A stretch of 64,000 nucleotides of DNA, from the NCBI GenBank assembly GCA_016871315.1, contig VFZE01000014.1:1-64000 (forward strand), given 5' to 3'. The position numbers and the translations under genes are program-made. The stretch comes from Acidimicrobiia bacterium. Lineage in GTDB: Bacteria; Acidobacteriota; Terriglobia; Bryobacterales; Bryobacteraceae. The stretch's first letter is position 1. Each line of letters begins with the position of its first letter. The notes under the pieces were generated by a model. That model had not been told where the DNA came from and ran no database searches. It was given only the letters and a program-made list of their open reading frames with translations. This document shows, in pieces, positions 18,941 through 27,518 of the stretch.

Positions 18941-19774
18941 ATGGCAACACTGACTCAGACAGCTGGGCTGGAGCAGCTCCAGGCCATCTGCAAGACCATC
19001 CGCAGGCACATCATAGAAATGACGGGAGCCGCCAAATCGGGGCATCCGGGCGGTTCGCTTTCCGCCGTGGAAATCCTCGTCAGCCTGTATTTCGGAGGCC
19101 ATCTCCGCCACGATCCCGCCAAACCTGATAGGGCCGATCGCGACCGTTTTCTCCTCTCCAAGGGCCACGCCTGTCCCGTGCTCTACGCCGTCATGGCCGA
19201 ATGCGGCTACACCCCCATTGATCAGCTGAACACCCTGCGCAAGCTCGGCTCCATCTATCAGGGCCATCCCGACCGCCGCTTCATCCCATCGCTGGAAGGT
19301 TCCACCGGCTCGCTCGGCCAGGGGCTCTCCCTCGCCATTGGAATGGGACTGGCGGCGCGCCTCGACAACTCTCCCGCGCGCGCCTATGTTGTGCTCGGCG
19401 ACGGTGAGATTCAGGAGGGCCAGATCTGGGAGGCCGCCATGTTCGGCGCCTATCACAAGGTCGACAACGTCGTCGCCATCGTCGACTACAACAAGATTCA
19501 GCTCGACGGCTTCGTCAAGGACATCATGGAGCTGGAGCCGCTCGCCGATAAGTGGCGCGCCTTCGGCTGGCACGTCATCGAAATCGACGGCCACAACCTT
19601 GCCGCTCTGGGCGCCGCCTGGGACGAGGCCAGGGCCACCAAGGGCAAACCAACCGCCGTCATCGCCCATACCATCAAAGGCAAGGGCGTCAGTTTCATGG
19701 AAAACAATCCCAAGTGGCACGGCGTCGCCCCGTCGCCCGATGAAGTCGCTATGGCCCTCAAGGAGCTTGCCTGA
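18941..19774 (+). CDS. Transketolase, N-terminal (thiamine diphosphate) subunit
   Basis: A 277-residue N-terminal half of a split transketolase, which moves two-carbon ketol units in the non-oxidative pentose phosphate pathway. The thiamine diphosphate motif GDGEIQEG...N is present (about 153-180, ending VAIVDYNKIQLDG), with the GHPGGSLS and GSLGQGLSLAIG segments of the cofactor site. ATG 18941 is chosen because GGAG stands seven bases upstream. Its stop overlaps the start of the C-terminal subunit by one base (TGATG), so the halves are translationally coupled. Confidence 0.95.
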   Translation: MATLTQTAGLEQLQAICKTIRRHIIEMTGAAKSGHPGGSLSAVEILVSLYFGGHLRHDPAKPDRADRDRFLLSKGHACPVLYAVMAECGYTPIDQLNTLRKLGSIYQGHPDRRFIPSLEGSTGSLGQGLSLAIGMGLAARLDNSPARAYVVLGDGEIQEGQIWEAAMFGAYHKVDNVVAIVDYNKIQLDGFVKDIMELEPLADKWRAFGWHVIEIDGHNLAALGAAWDEARATKGKPTAVIAHTIKGKGVSFMENNPKWHGVAPSPDEVAMALKELA

Positions 19775-20748
19775 TGCCGGCACAGACACGATTTGAACTC
19801 AAGCCCGGCGCCGCCACGCGCGAAGCTTTCGGCAAAGCGCTGGTCGATCTCGGCCACGCCAACAAGGACGTAGTCGCCTGCGACGCCGACCTTTCCAAGT
19901 CCACCTTCACCGCTCCCTTCGCCAAGGAGTTTCCGGACCGCTTTTTCTCCTGCGGCATCGCCGAGGCCAACATGGTCGCCATCGGCGCGGGACTGGCTTC
20001 CTCCGGCAAGATCGCCTTTGTCTCCAGCTTCTCCTGCTTCGTGCTGAACAAGGGTTTCGAGCAGTTGCGCGTAACGGTCGCCTACCCGCAGATCAACAAT
20101 GTCAAGGTGGTCGGCACCCACAGCGGCATCTCCATCGGTGAAGACGGCCCGTCGCAGATGAGCATCGAGGATCTCAGCCTCGCCACCGCGCTTCCCGGCT
20201 TTGTCGTCCTCAGCCCCTGCGATGAGGTTTCGATGAAGGCGCTCGTCCACGCCGCCGCCGCTTACCCGGCCCCGGTATTCATCCGTGCCGGGCGAGCCAA
20301 GGCGCCGATCGTCTACGCCGCCGACCGGAAATTTGCAATCGGCAAGGCCGTCGAACTCATCCCCGGCAAGGATCTCACGATCATCGCCCACGGCTTGCTG
20401 GTTGCCGAAGCCATCCGCGCCTCCGAAGCGCTGGAGGCCGAAGGCATTTCCGCGCGTGTCATTGACATGCACACGATCAAGCCGCTCGACCGTGATGCCG
20501 TCGCCAAGGCGGCCTCGGAAACCGGCGCCATCGTCGTTGCCGAAGAGCATCTCACCGACGGCGGGCTCGGCGTAAAGGTTGCTCAAGCCGCCGCCGAAAC
20601 GCATCCCTGTCTGATGGAGTTCGTCGGCATTCGCGGCACGTACGCTGAGTCTGGTTCGCCGGAAGGCCTGCTCGACAAGTACGGCCTGCTGGCGCGCGAT
20701 GTCATCGCCGCCGCGCGCCGCGCGCTCGATCGCAAGCGCGCCCGCTGA
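19774..20748 (+). CDS. Transketolase, C-terminal subunit
   Basis: A 324-residue partner of the preceding gene, containing the pyrimidine-binding and C-terminal domains. GIAEANMVAIGAGLASSGKIAF carries the Glu that activates the thiamine ring, THSGISIGEDGPSQMSIEDLSL follows, and the C-terminal part (IAHGLLVAEAIRASEALEAEGISARVIDMHTIKPLD) is typical. Split transketolases of this size are widespread in archaea and many bacteria. The gene is followed after nine bases by the two-component pair. Confidence 0.95.
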   Translation: MPAQTRFELKPGAATREAFGKALVDLGHANKDVVACDADLSKSTFTAPFAKEFPDRFFSCGIAEANMVAIGAGLASSGKIAFVSSFSCFVLNKGFEQLRVTVAYPQINNVKVVGTHSGISIGEDGPSQMSIEDLSLATALPGFVVLSPCDEVSMKALVHAAAAYPAPVFIRAGRAKAPIVYAADRKFAIGKAVELIPGKDLTIIAHGLLVAEAIRASEALEAEGISARVIDMHTIKPLDRDAVAKAASETGAIVVAEEHLTDGGLGVKVAQAAAETHPCLMEFVGIRGTYAESGSPEGLLDKYGLLARDVIAAARRALDRKRAR

Positions 20749-20757
20749 TACTCTCTT

Positions 20758-21387
20758 ATGCCCGAGCCTCCGCTTCCGGTTGTGGAAGGGCTGGCGCTGG
20801 CCGCAGGCCAGGCCCGCAACCGGGAGCGCGCTCGTCTGGCCGCCATTCTCCACGATTCCATCTGCCAGTCGCTCAACGTCGTCGGCATCGAACTCGATCT
20901 GATCGCGATGGATTTCTCCCACGTCCCCCAGTTGGCCGAACGCCTTGCCGCCGTGCGCGCCTCGCTGGAAACCTCCTTCGAACAGGTTCGCTCTCTTTCC
21001 TACGACGTCATGCCTTCTCCCGCCGCGCGGCTGGGCTTGAAGGTTGCCCTGGAGCGGCTCGCCGCCCTGCATCCCTGCGTCACGATCACCGCCGCCGAGT
21101 CCGGCCCGGCTCTCGACACCGCGCGTGCCGCCGCATTCTATGCAATCGCCGAGCTCTCCATCGAGGAATCGCTTCGCCGCTGCCAGGATGCGCGCATCTC
21201 CGTTGAACTCGACGGCTCCCGGCTCACCGTTTCCACTAACGCGCCGGCCACCGCCTCCGATGACCTCGCCTGGCTTCTTGCGCATACACGAATGACGCTG
21301 GCGGCGCGCTCGGCGGGACTCTCGCTTTTTGTCTCGCCAGCAGACGCTTCGCAGGATACAATGATTCAGATTTCCGCTGAGAGATAA
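20758..21387 (+). CDS. HisKA_3-type sensor kinase-like protein with degenerate ATPase region
   Basis: A 209-residue soluble protein. The dimerisation and phospho-acceptor helix of NarL-partner kinases is clear: RERARLAAILHDSICQSL, with the candidate His at residue 32, and a second helix with SLSYDVMPSPAARLGL. The C-terminal half should be a HATPase_c domain, but the N box is not readable (AELSIEESLRRCQDARIS sits where N is expected) and no DxGxG or glycine-rich G2 box is seen. It has no sensor or membrane segment. It lies five bases upstream of a NarL/LuxR regulator and presumably works with it, either as a divergent kinase or as a phosphotransfer or phosphatase partner. Confidence 0.75.
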   Translation: MPEPPLPVVEGLALAAGQARNRERARLAAILHDSICQSLNVVGIELDLIAMDFSHVPQLAERLAAVRASLETSFEQVRSLSYDVMPSPAARLGLKVALERLAALHPCVTITAAESGPALDTARAAAFYAIAELSIEESLRRCQDARISVELDGSRLTVSTNAPATASDDLAWLLAHTRMTLAARSAGLSLFVSPADASQDTMIQISAER

Positions 21388-21392
21388 CCCAC

Positions 21393-22073
21393 ATGCCGTT
21401 TAGTGTGTTGCTGGTTGAAGATCATCAAATTGTTCGTGACGGAATAAAGGCAATCCTGGAACGATGTGAGGATTTTCAGGTAATCGGCGGAGTCGACACC
21501 GGTACCGAAGCCATTCTCTTCTGCCGCCGGACTCCCCCCGACCTTGTTGTCATGGATCTTTCTCTTCCCGGTTTGAATGGAATCGAAACAACCGCCGAGG
21601 TGCTGCGCCACTGCCCGTCCACGCACGTCGTCGTGCTGTCCGCGTTCGACGATGACAAGCATGTGTTGTCCGCCATCCGTGCCGGAGCCCATGGCTTTCT
21701 TGTCAAGAAAGCCTCCCTGCTTGACCTCATCGATGCGCTCCGCACTGTCGCCCGCGGCGGCCTCTATTTTTCTCCCGAAGTCTCGACCAAGCTCGTCCGC
21801 CGTTTCCAGGTCGGCGACCTTGACGATTCTGCCGAACCCCCCCAGCCCTTGCGCCAGCTCTCCCCGCGCGAGCTCCAGGTGCTGAAGCTTGTCGCCGAAG
21901 GAAAAAGCAGCAAGGAGATCGCCGTCACTCTTCAGCTCGGCCTGGAAACAATCCGCAGCTACCGCAAAACGATGATGCGCAAGCTCGGCGTCAACAACGT
22001 CGCCAGCCTCACGCAGCTCGCTATATCTACTGGTCTAACCGGGTCACACGCCACCGAACCCAAGGAGCTTTGA
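21393..22073 (+). CDS. NarL/FixJ-family response regulator
   Basis: A 226-residue two-domain regulator. The receiver domain has the acidic pair (E9, D10), the phospho-acceptor Asp55 in VVMDLSLPG, and the conserved Lys near 108 (FLVKKAS). The C-terminal LuxR-type helix-turn-helix begins at LSPRELQVLKLVAEG (about 152) and includes SSKEIAVTLQLGLETIRSYRKTMMRKLGV. It is probably a transcription activator or repressor controlled by the atypical kinase just upstream. Its targets are unknown, though the amidohydrolase overlapping or abutting its end is a candidate. Confidence 0.93.
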   Translation: MPFSVLLVEDHQIVRDGIKAILERCEDFQVIGGVDTGTEAILFCRRTPPDLVVMDLSLPGLNGIETTAEVLRHCPSTHVVVLSAFDDDKHVLSAIRAGAHGFLVKKASLLDLIDALRTVARGGLYFSPEVSTKLVRRFQVGDLDDSAEPPQPLRQLSPRELQVLKLVAEGKSSKEIAVTLQLGLETIRSYRKTMMRKLGVNNVASLTQLAISTGLTGSHATEPKEL

Positions 22074-22075
22074 TC

Positions 22076-22993
22076 GTGCAGACACCCTGGGGAGATATTC
22101 CCGTCTCCGATGCTCACGTCCATTTCTTTTCGCACCGCTACTTCTCCTTGCTCGCCGCGCAGCGCAATTGCTCCTTCGCCGACCTGGAGCCTATCCTCGG
22201 TTGGACCATGCCGCCCGAACAGCCCGAGCAGCTCGCCAATGACTGGGTCCAGGAAATGATCACCCACGGCGTCGCCCGCGCCGCCATCATCGCCTCCATC
22301 CCCACCGATGAATCCTCCGTCGATGCGGCCGTCCGCGCCTATCCTAAGCGCTTCTACGGCTACTTCATGATCAACCCGACGACCGGCGAAGCCACGCCCG
22401 CCGTCGAGAAAGCGCTGGCCGGCCCCTTCCTGCAGGGCATCTGTTTCTTCCCCGCCATGCATCGCTACTCCATGCATGATGAGCGCGTGCTGCCGCTGCT
22501 CGAGATGGCCTCCTCAAAGCCGGGCACCGTGATCTTTGTCCACTGCGGCGTGCTGACCGTCGGCATTCGCCGCAAGCTAGGCCTTCCCTCTCCGTTCGAC
22601 ATGCGCTTCTCCAACCCGCTCGATATCGCCTATCTCGCCCACCGCTTTCCCACTCTCTCCTTTGTCATTCCTCATTTCGGCGGCGGCATGTTCCGCGAAG
22701 CCCTCATGCTCTGTGATCTCTGCCCCAACGCCTACCTCGACACTTCCTCCACCAATAGCTGGGTCAAATACCAGGAACCGGGCTGCGATCTCACCACCGT
22801 CTTCCGCCGCTCTCTGGAGATTGCAGGGCCCCAGCGTCTTCTGTTTGGCTCCGACTCCAGCTTCTTCCCACGCGGCTGGCAGAAGCCCCTTTTCGATCAA
22901 CAGGTGGAGATTCTCCACAATCTCGGCGTCACCGAGCCCGATGCCCGCGCCATTTTGGGCGAGAACCTTCAGCGGCTCCTGTCCCGCGGTTGA
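22076..22993 (+). CDS. Amidohydrolase-2 family metal-dependent hydrolase
   Basis: A 305-residue TIM-barrel hydrolase of the amidohydrolase_2 (ACMSD/resorcylate decarboxylase-like) family. The metal motif DAHVHFF is near residues 13-19, FVHCG near 155, FVIPHFGGG near 196 and LFGSDSSFF near 257, giving the usual His/Asp ligands. It probably hydrolyses or decarboxylates a small aromatic or cyclic compound; the substrate cannot be named. GTG 22076 is preferred over TTG 22070 because AAGGAG then lies nine bases upstream. It directly follows the response regulator. Confidence 0.88.
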   Translation: MQTPWGDIPVSDAHVHFFSHRYFSLLAAQRNCSFADLEPILGWTMPPEQPEQLANDWVQEMITHGVARAAIIASIPTDESSVDAAVRAYPKRFYGYFMINPTTGEATPAVEKALAGPFLQGICFFPAMHRYSMHDERVLPLLEMASSKPGTVIFVHCGVLTVGIRRKLGLPSPFDMRFSNPLDIAYLAHRFPTLSFVIPHFGGGMFREALMLCDLCPNAYLDTSSTNSWVKYQEPGCDLTTVFRRSLEIAGPQRLLFGSDSSFFPRGWQKPLFDQQVEILHNLGVTEPDARAILGENLQRLLSRG

Positions 22994-23022
22994 TGCTATC
23001 CTGAGCACGGAAAGCCTTCGCC

Positions 23023-23832
23023 GTGTCTGCGCGACTCACATTCTGCGTCATGGCGGCTCTTGCCGCCGCTTCCGCGGCAAACATCGGCGGTTCCTGGACC
23101 GCCTACCCCGCCGAAGATCCCGGCTCCGTCCAAATCCAGCTTCGCCGCGAAATCCTCATCGGCGGCCGCGATTGGATCGTCGTCAAGACCGGCGATCTGC
23201 TCCAGGAAGAGAGTTCATTCCGCCTCGTCCGCGGCGCCGGCACATTGCACTTCACCGGCGCGCTCAAGGACCGCCGCGGCCAGGGAACCTTCCGTTTCGA
23301 GCGTAACGACAGCTTTCGTGATGCCCTCCGCCTGGTCGCGCCCGATTGGTGGAACGACGAGAGACTCTTCGCCATGACCCTGCGCGATGTCCCCATCGAT
23401 TACTTGAAGTCGCTGCACGCCTCCGGCTACAAGGCCAAATCCGCCTTCGATATTCTGCTCCGCCATCCCGCGCAGCCGCCGCTGCTCGACGCCACCGCGG
23501 AAAACCTCGCCCGGCTGCGCTCGTTTCAAGTCCCCTCCAGCTATTTGCACCGCCTCTCGGAGTCCGGCTACCTTCTTTCTTCCGAGGAAGCACAGCAGCT
23601 TCATTTCCACAACGTCTCGCCCGACCTGCTCCGCCAGATGAAGCTCTCCGGCCGCGACAACCTCTCCGTCTCCGACATGCTCAAACTCCAGACGCACGGC
23701 GTCACCAGCTTCGACATTCAACGCCTCCAAGCCAACGGACACACCAATCTATCCGCTGACGATATTGTCCGGCTCAAGAACGGCGGTCCGGAAAACTCTA
23801 CTCCTCCGCCTTCTTCGCAGCCACACCCTTGA
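23023..23832 (+). CDS. Secreted protein with C-terminal helical repeats
   Basis: A 269-residue exported protein I do not recognise as an enzyme. A signal peptide (about 1-20) is followed by a beta-rich domain (GGSWTAYPAEDPGSVQIQLRR, about 22-100). From about 120 the sequence is built of short repeats of roughly 20-25 residues that alternate a hydrophobic helix and a G-[YHV] turn (YLKSLHASGYKAKSAFDIL, YLHRLSESGYLLSSEE, LLRQMKLSGRDNLSVSDMLKL, DIQRLQANGHTNLSADDIVRLK). Similar repeats accompany M56/BlaR1-type peptidases in Acidobacteriota. GTG is the start, with GGAAAG upstream. The last 35 bases overlap the convergent TPR gene. Confidence 0.75.
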   Translation: MSARLTFCVMAALAAASAANIGGSWTAYPAEDPGSVQIQLRREILIGGRDWIVVKTGDLLQEESSFRLVRGAGTLHFTGALKDRRGQGTFRFERNDSFRDALRLVAPDWWNDERLFAMTLRDVPIDYLKSLHASGYKAKSAFDILLRHPAQPPLLDATAENLARLRSFQVPSSYLHRLSESGYLLSSEEAQQLHFHNVSPDLLRQMKLSGRDNLSVSDMLKLQTHGVTSFDIQRLQANGHTNLSADDIVRLKNGGPENSTPPPSSQPHP

Positions 23833-24934
23833 CGCTTTTCTTGGGGCTCGGCCGCTCCGCCACCCGCATCTGGCGCAGGTGGTTCTCCAGTTGCGTTTTT
23901 AGCTCCGCATGCTCGGCACGATCCACCGACAGCACTTGTAGCGCATCTTTGTATAGCTTCGCCGCTCCCTCCCTGTCGCCGCGGCCGCGCAGCACACCCG
24001 CCTCCCGTCTCAATCCCGTTGCGAAAAACAGCGCCCGGATCGAGTTCGCCTCCGCGCTGGCCGCCTCCCCTTCCTGCCGGCCCTCCTGCTCCCGGTAAAA
24101 AAGCGCCAGCTTGTCCAGGATCATCGATACCATCGGATGCTCCTTGCCCACGGAGTCCTTCCACACCGAAAGCAGCCGCAGGTAAACCGGCTCCGCTTCC
24201 GCGTATTTCTTCTGTCCGAACAGCACGTAACCCAGCCCGTCGAGCGAGGAAATCAAATCCGCTTCGCTCAATCCCATCGACTGTTCCTTGATCCGCAGCG
24301 AGTGCCGGAACACGCGTTCCCCGTCTTCATATCTTTGTTTCGCGATCAGCACAGTTCCCAGACGGTCCAGTTCCGGCAGCAGCGCCACGTGATTCTCCCC
24401 ATGCACTCGTTTCCGGAACTCCACTGCCATCCCCAGCGCGTTCGCCGCCAGGTCCGGCTGCTCCTGGTCGACATGGAAAAGCGCCATCCGGCTGAAAGTA
24501 TCCGCCAGCGCCGCGTGTCCTTCCAGGCTGTCATACGCTTTCCGGTGCTGCAGGCTCATCACCCGGTGCAATCGCTCCAGTCCCCGCTCGTATTTCTTCT
24601 GCTTCCGGCAGAGCATCGCCCACTCCGTCAAATCGTCCGCCAGTTCTGCCCCCGTTTCTCCCCGCGATTCACGCACCTCAATCGCCCGCTGCAGAAACTC
24701 CTCCGCTTCCGCCAGCCTGCCCATCACCCCCATCGTCCGCGACAGCGCCTTCAGAATCTCGTACGGATTCTCCTTGCAAACTGCATCCTGCTCGCAATCC
24801 GTCAGCGCCTTCCCCAGCAATTCCGCGCTTCGTGCGTATTCCCCCTTCAAGTAGCTGGCCCGCCCCTGCTCCAGCAGCTCCTGCCCGGAAGCCAGTCCCG
24901 CCACAAGACACGTCAGCACCCGCACGAGCCTCAT
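23798..24934 (-). CDS. Secreted tetratricopeptide repeat protein
   Basis: A 378-residue protein made mostly of TPR-like helical pairs, for example ELLEQGRASYLKGEYARSAELL, EAEEFLQRAIEVRE, RYEDGERVFRHSLRIKE and KYAEAEPVYLRLLSVWK. These spacings resemble kinesin-light-chain-type repeats, which bind other proteins. MRLVRVLTCLVAGLASGQ at the chosen start looks like a signal peptide, so the protein is likely periplasmic. The C-terminal tail is Lys-rich. The frame is open upstream to 25003, but that extension would spoil the signal sequence. It is convergent with, and overlaps by 35 bases, the preceding secreted repeat protein. Confidence 0.82.
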   Translation of the reverse strand: MRLVRVLTCLVAGLASGQELLEQGRASYLKGEYARSAELLGKALTDCEQDAVCKENPYEILKALSRTMGVMGRLAEAEEFLQRAIEVRESRGETGAELADDLTEWAMLCRKQKKYERGLERLHRVMSLQHRKAYDSLEGHAALADTFSRMALFHVDQEQPDLAANALGMAVEFRKRVHGENHVALLPELDRLGTVLIAKQRYEDGERVFRHSLRIKEQSMGLSEADLISSLDGLGYVLFGQKKYAEAEPVYLRLLSVWKDSVGKEHPMVSMILDKLALFYREQEGRQEGEAASAEANSIRALFFATGLRREAGVLRGRGDREGAAKLYKDALQVLSVDRAEHAELKTQLENHLRQMRVAERPSPKKSVKGVAAKKAEE

Positions 24935-25083
24935 GACGCCTTGGACGGCGAATCTGCCCAAAAGGTTCCTGGTCTGAAAAAACCTCAAAATAGCTCTTGA
25001 CACTTAAGAGAATACTTAAGTATTATGGTCTCAACCGCGCGGTTCGACACTTTTCGACATCTATCGACAAGAAAGGACCCTAT

Positions 25084-25533
25084 ATGCGATCTATTCGCCT
25101 GCTCACTGGTTTTCTGCTTGCCGCCTGCGCCTTCACCGCGGGCGTCGAGGCCCCGTTTTCCACCTCCCTGGCCAAGGTCACCATCCTCGTCCACGATCAG
25201 GATGAGGCCCTCAAGTTCTACACGGAGATGCTCGGCATGGAGAAACGCTTCGATCAAACCGCCAATGGCATGCGCTTCCTCACCGTCGCGCCCAAAGGCC
25301 AGCCACTGCCCGAGCTCATCCTTCTGAAGGCCGATTCTGACAAACAACACCTGGTGGGCAAGAACCCCACCTGGGTCATCGACACCGACGACTGCCGCAA
25401 GGCATATGCCATTCTGAAAAACCGCGGCGTGAAGTTCTTAACCGAACCCGCCGTGGCATCCTATGGCATTCAGGCGACGTTCGCCGACCTCTACGGCAAC
25501 CCGTTCGCCCTGGTGGAAAGGAAGAAACACTGA
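25084..25533 (+). CDS. Exported VOC/glyoxalase-fold protein
   Basis: A 149-residue protein of the vicinal-oxygen-chelate superfamily (glyoxalase, bleomycin resistance, dioxygenase relatives). The first half has VTILVHDQDEALKFYTEMLGM, the second half QATFADLYGNPFALVER, the usual paired beta-alpha-beta-beta-beta motifs. It is preceded by a signal-like segment (about 1-20), which is uncommon for this mostly cytoplasmic family. ATG 25084 follows GAAAGGACC. It begins a three-gene operon with an ArsR regulator and an AHSA1 protein; the stop overlaps the regulator's CTG start. The substrate is unknown. Confidence 0.86.
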   Translation: MRSIRLLTGFLLAACAFTAGVEAPFSTSLAKVTILVHDQDEALKFYTEMLGMEKRFDQTANGMRFLTVAPKGQPLPELILLKADSDKQHLVGKNPTWVIDTDDCRKAYAILKNRGVKFLTEPAVASYGIQATFADLYGNPFALVERKKH

Positions 25534-25835
25534 GCGACGTCTTCAGAGCACTGGCCGATCCAAGCAGGCGCCAACTGATGGACCGTCTTCTGGAGGGCGA
25601 GCTTCCCGTGATGGAGCTCGCCCAGACCTTCCAGATGACCCTACCCGCCGTCAGCCAGCACCTGAAGGTACTTCGTGAAGCCGGCCTGGTCAGCGAACGC
25701 CGCCTGGGACGGCAGCGCCTGTACCGGCTGGAGGCCACGCCGCTCCGCGAAGTGGCCGACTGGCTGACCCACTACGAAAAGTTCTGGCCGGCCAGGCTCA
25801 AGAAGCTCGGTGAACATCTGGACAAGAACCCATGA
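25530..25835 (+). CDS. ArsR-family transcriptional regulator, apparent CTG start
   Basis: A 101-residue winged-helix repressor. Family features are SDVFRALADPSRRQLMDRLLEGELPV at the N-terminus, the recognition region MTLPAVSQHLKVLREAGLV, and a wing ERRLGRQRLYRL. The only ATG in frame (25578) would delete the first, highly conserved helix. CTG at 25530 restores it, overlaps the previous stop as CTGA, and has GGAAAGGAAG upstream. I therefore place the start there, on inference. It is sandwiched between the VOC and SRPBCC genes, an arrangement typical of ArsR-AHSA1 pairs, and probably represses its own operon. Confidence 0.85.
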   Translation: MSDVFRALADPSRRQLMDRLLEGELPVMELAQTFQMTLPAVSQHLKVLREAGLVSERRLGRQRLYRLEATPLREVADWLTHYEKFWPARLKKLGEHLDKNP

Positions 25836-26302
25836 CACGCGACCTGGAATTCGAAGAAACTTACCCCTTCCCGCCCGAGCGCGTCTGGCGCGCCATCACC
25901 GATTCCGCGGCCATCGCCGACTGGCTCATGCCGAACGACTTTCAGCCTGTGGTCGGTCACCGCTTCCGCTTCGTTTCCAAACCCATGCCCGGCTGGGACG
26001 GCATCGTGCATTGCGAGGTGCTGGAAGTCGATCCCCCACGCCGCCTGGTTTACTCCTGGAACAGCGGCAACGGCTCGGTCAACACCACCGTCCGCTGGAC
26101 CCTGGAACCGGTGGCCTCCGGAACACAGCTACGACTGGAACAAACCGGATTCCGGGGCGCCAAGGCTCTCATGATCAGCTACTTCATGGGCAGCGGCTGG
26201 AAGGGCATAATCCGCAAACACATCCTGGCCGCCATCGGGAGGGTCGACGCCGCGACTGGTGTCTATACCTCAGCCGGCCCATTGCACGACCACTGTAAGT
26301 AG
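25832..26302 (+). CDS. SRPBCC/AHSA1-like protein
   Basis: A 156-residue START-fold protein of the AHSA1 (Hsp90 activator homology) subgroup. It begins with the family pattern EFEETYPFPPERVWRAITDSAAIADWLMPNDF, continues with VHCEVLEVDPPRRLVYSWNSG, and ends with a long helix (MGSGWKGIIRKHILAAIG). Such proteins bind hydrophobic ligands; function in bacteria is mostly unknown. The start overlaps the ArsR stop (ATGA), confirming the operon VOC-ArsR-AHSA1. Confidence 0.92.
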   Translation: MTRDLEFEETYPFPPERVWRAITDSAAIADWLMPNDFQPVVGHRFRFVSKPMPGWDGIVHCEVLEVDPPRRLVYSWNSGNGSVNTTVRWTLEPVASGTQLRLEQTGFRGAKALMISYFMGSGWKGIIRKHILAAIGRVDAATGVYTSAGPLHDHCK

Positions 26303-26342
26303 TCGAGCAGAGAGCCCGGCTGTTAGCGGATACTTGAGCGAG

Positions 26343-27518
26343 ATGTGGAAAAGGTTCAGATGGTCCCTGCTTCTGCTCACCGTGAGCATCGTTGTTTCCA
26401 TCGGAATGGCTGAGGTGCTGCTCCGGCTATGGGGATATCGCTTCTCCGGCTCCAATTACCAGAAGGACCCGGTTTTGGGATGGTCGCTGCGTCCCGGCTC
26501 GGAGTGCTGGGAGGCGGAGGAAGGGATCGCCTGGAACGTCATCAACAGCCATGGCTTCCGCGACCGTGAGCGGACAATCCAGAAACCAAGTGGAACCTAC
26601 CGCATTGCGGTACTCGGCGACTCGATAGCGGAGGGGCGCGGCGTTGCCCTCGAAGATGTATTTACCGCGGTTCTGGAGAGAAAGTTGAACGACTGCCCGG
26701 CCTATCGCGGCCGCAAGGTCGAGGTGCTCAACTTCGGCGTGCCAGGTTATGGCACGGCACAGGAATTGCTTCAGTTCCGCCACACGGCCGCCGCTTACTC
26801 GCCTGACCTGGTGATTCTTCAGTTCTACGCCGGTAATGATATGTTCAACAACATCCGCGAGCTGAACGTCTCCGATGCCGATTCGTCGCCCTACTTCCTG
26901 CTGAAGGACGGCAAGCTCGTCGCGGACAACTCTTTCCGGGAGAGGCCCAGCCACCAGGAGGCGGCCATCCGGCGGAAGAACTTCGCGGCAAACTTGATGA
27001 ACAGTTCACATCTCGCGCTGATGCTGTACAAGCTGGTCCGGGTCCGCGCGCAGCAGGCTGTACCCGGCCAAACCCTGCCGGCATCGGAAGGCCCGCCGAA
27101 AAACTTCCCGAGCATCTATCCTTACCTGCCGCCACAGATCCCGGCTATGGAACAAGCCTGGGCAGTGACCGAGGCCCTCATCGAGGAATTCCACCGCGAG
27201 GTTACCTCGCGCGGAACCGGGTTTCAGCTGATTGTGCTTCCGTTGAACGGCCAGATCCACCCCGATCTGGAAGTTCGGCGCCGCTTGCAGGAGCATATGG
27301 GTGTCCCGGATCTCTACTACCCTGATCGCCGCTTGGAGGAGCTAACCTCGCGAGCCAAGATCGACTACTTCAGCCTGACAAAACCTATGGGCGATTACGC
27401 CGTCAAGAACCAGGTGTATCTCAGCGGGTTCGTTAACACCGCCCCCGGCGACGGCCATCCGAACGAAAAAGGACACCGACTGATCGCTGACCTGTTGCAT
27501 CAGCGGTTGTGTCAATAG
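26343..27518 (+). CDS. Membrane-anchored SGNH/GDSL hydrolase
   Basis: A 391-residue protein with an N-terminal transmembrane or signal helix (about 8-28) and an SGNH hydrolase domain. Block I is VLGDSIAEG with the nucleophile Ser94. The oxyanion Gly lies in NFGVPGYGTAQE, block III is FYAGND, and block V is DGHPNEKGH near the C-terminus with the catalytic Asp/His. SGNH enzymes act as esterases, lipases or acyltransferases on cell-surface polymers. The frame is open upstream, but ATG 26343 (MWKRFRW) gives a proper membrane anchor. The end overlaps the MaoC gene on the other strand by seven bases. Confidence 0.87.
   Translation: MWKRFRWSLLLLTVSIVVSIGMAEVLLRLWGYRFSGSNYQKDPVLGWSLRPGSECWEAEEGIAWNVINSHGFRDRERTIQKPSGTYRIAVLGDSIAEGRGVALEDVFTAVLERKLNDCPAYRGRKVEVLNFGVPGYGTAQELLQFRHTAAAYSPDLVILQFYAGNDMFNNIRELNVSDADSSPYFLLKDGKLVADNSFRERPSHQEAAIRRKNFAANLMNSSHLALMLYKLVRVRAQQAVPGQTLPASEGPPKNFPSIYPYLPPQIPAMEQAWAVTEALIEEFHREVTSRGTGFQLIVLPLNGQIHPDLEVRRRLQEHMGVPDLYYPDRRLEELTSRAKIDYFSLTKPMGDYAVKNQVYLSGFVNTAPGDGHPNEKGHRLIADLLHQRLCQ

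Noticed and set aside
18878-19789. N-terminal extension of the antiporter frame
   Set aside because: It lies entirely opposite the transketolase gene, is Gly/Asp-rich without helices, and would place a signal-like helix in the middle.
19498-21285. 595-codon minus-strand frame opposite transketolase and kinase genes
   Set aside because: Gly/Arg/Asp-rich shadow of well-supported genes; no ribosome binding site or homology seen.
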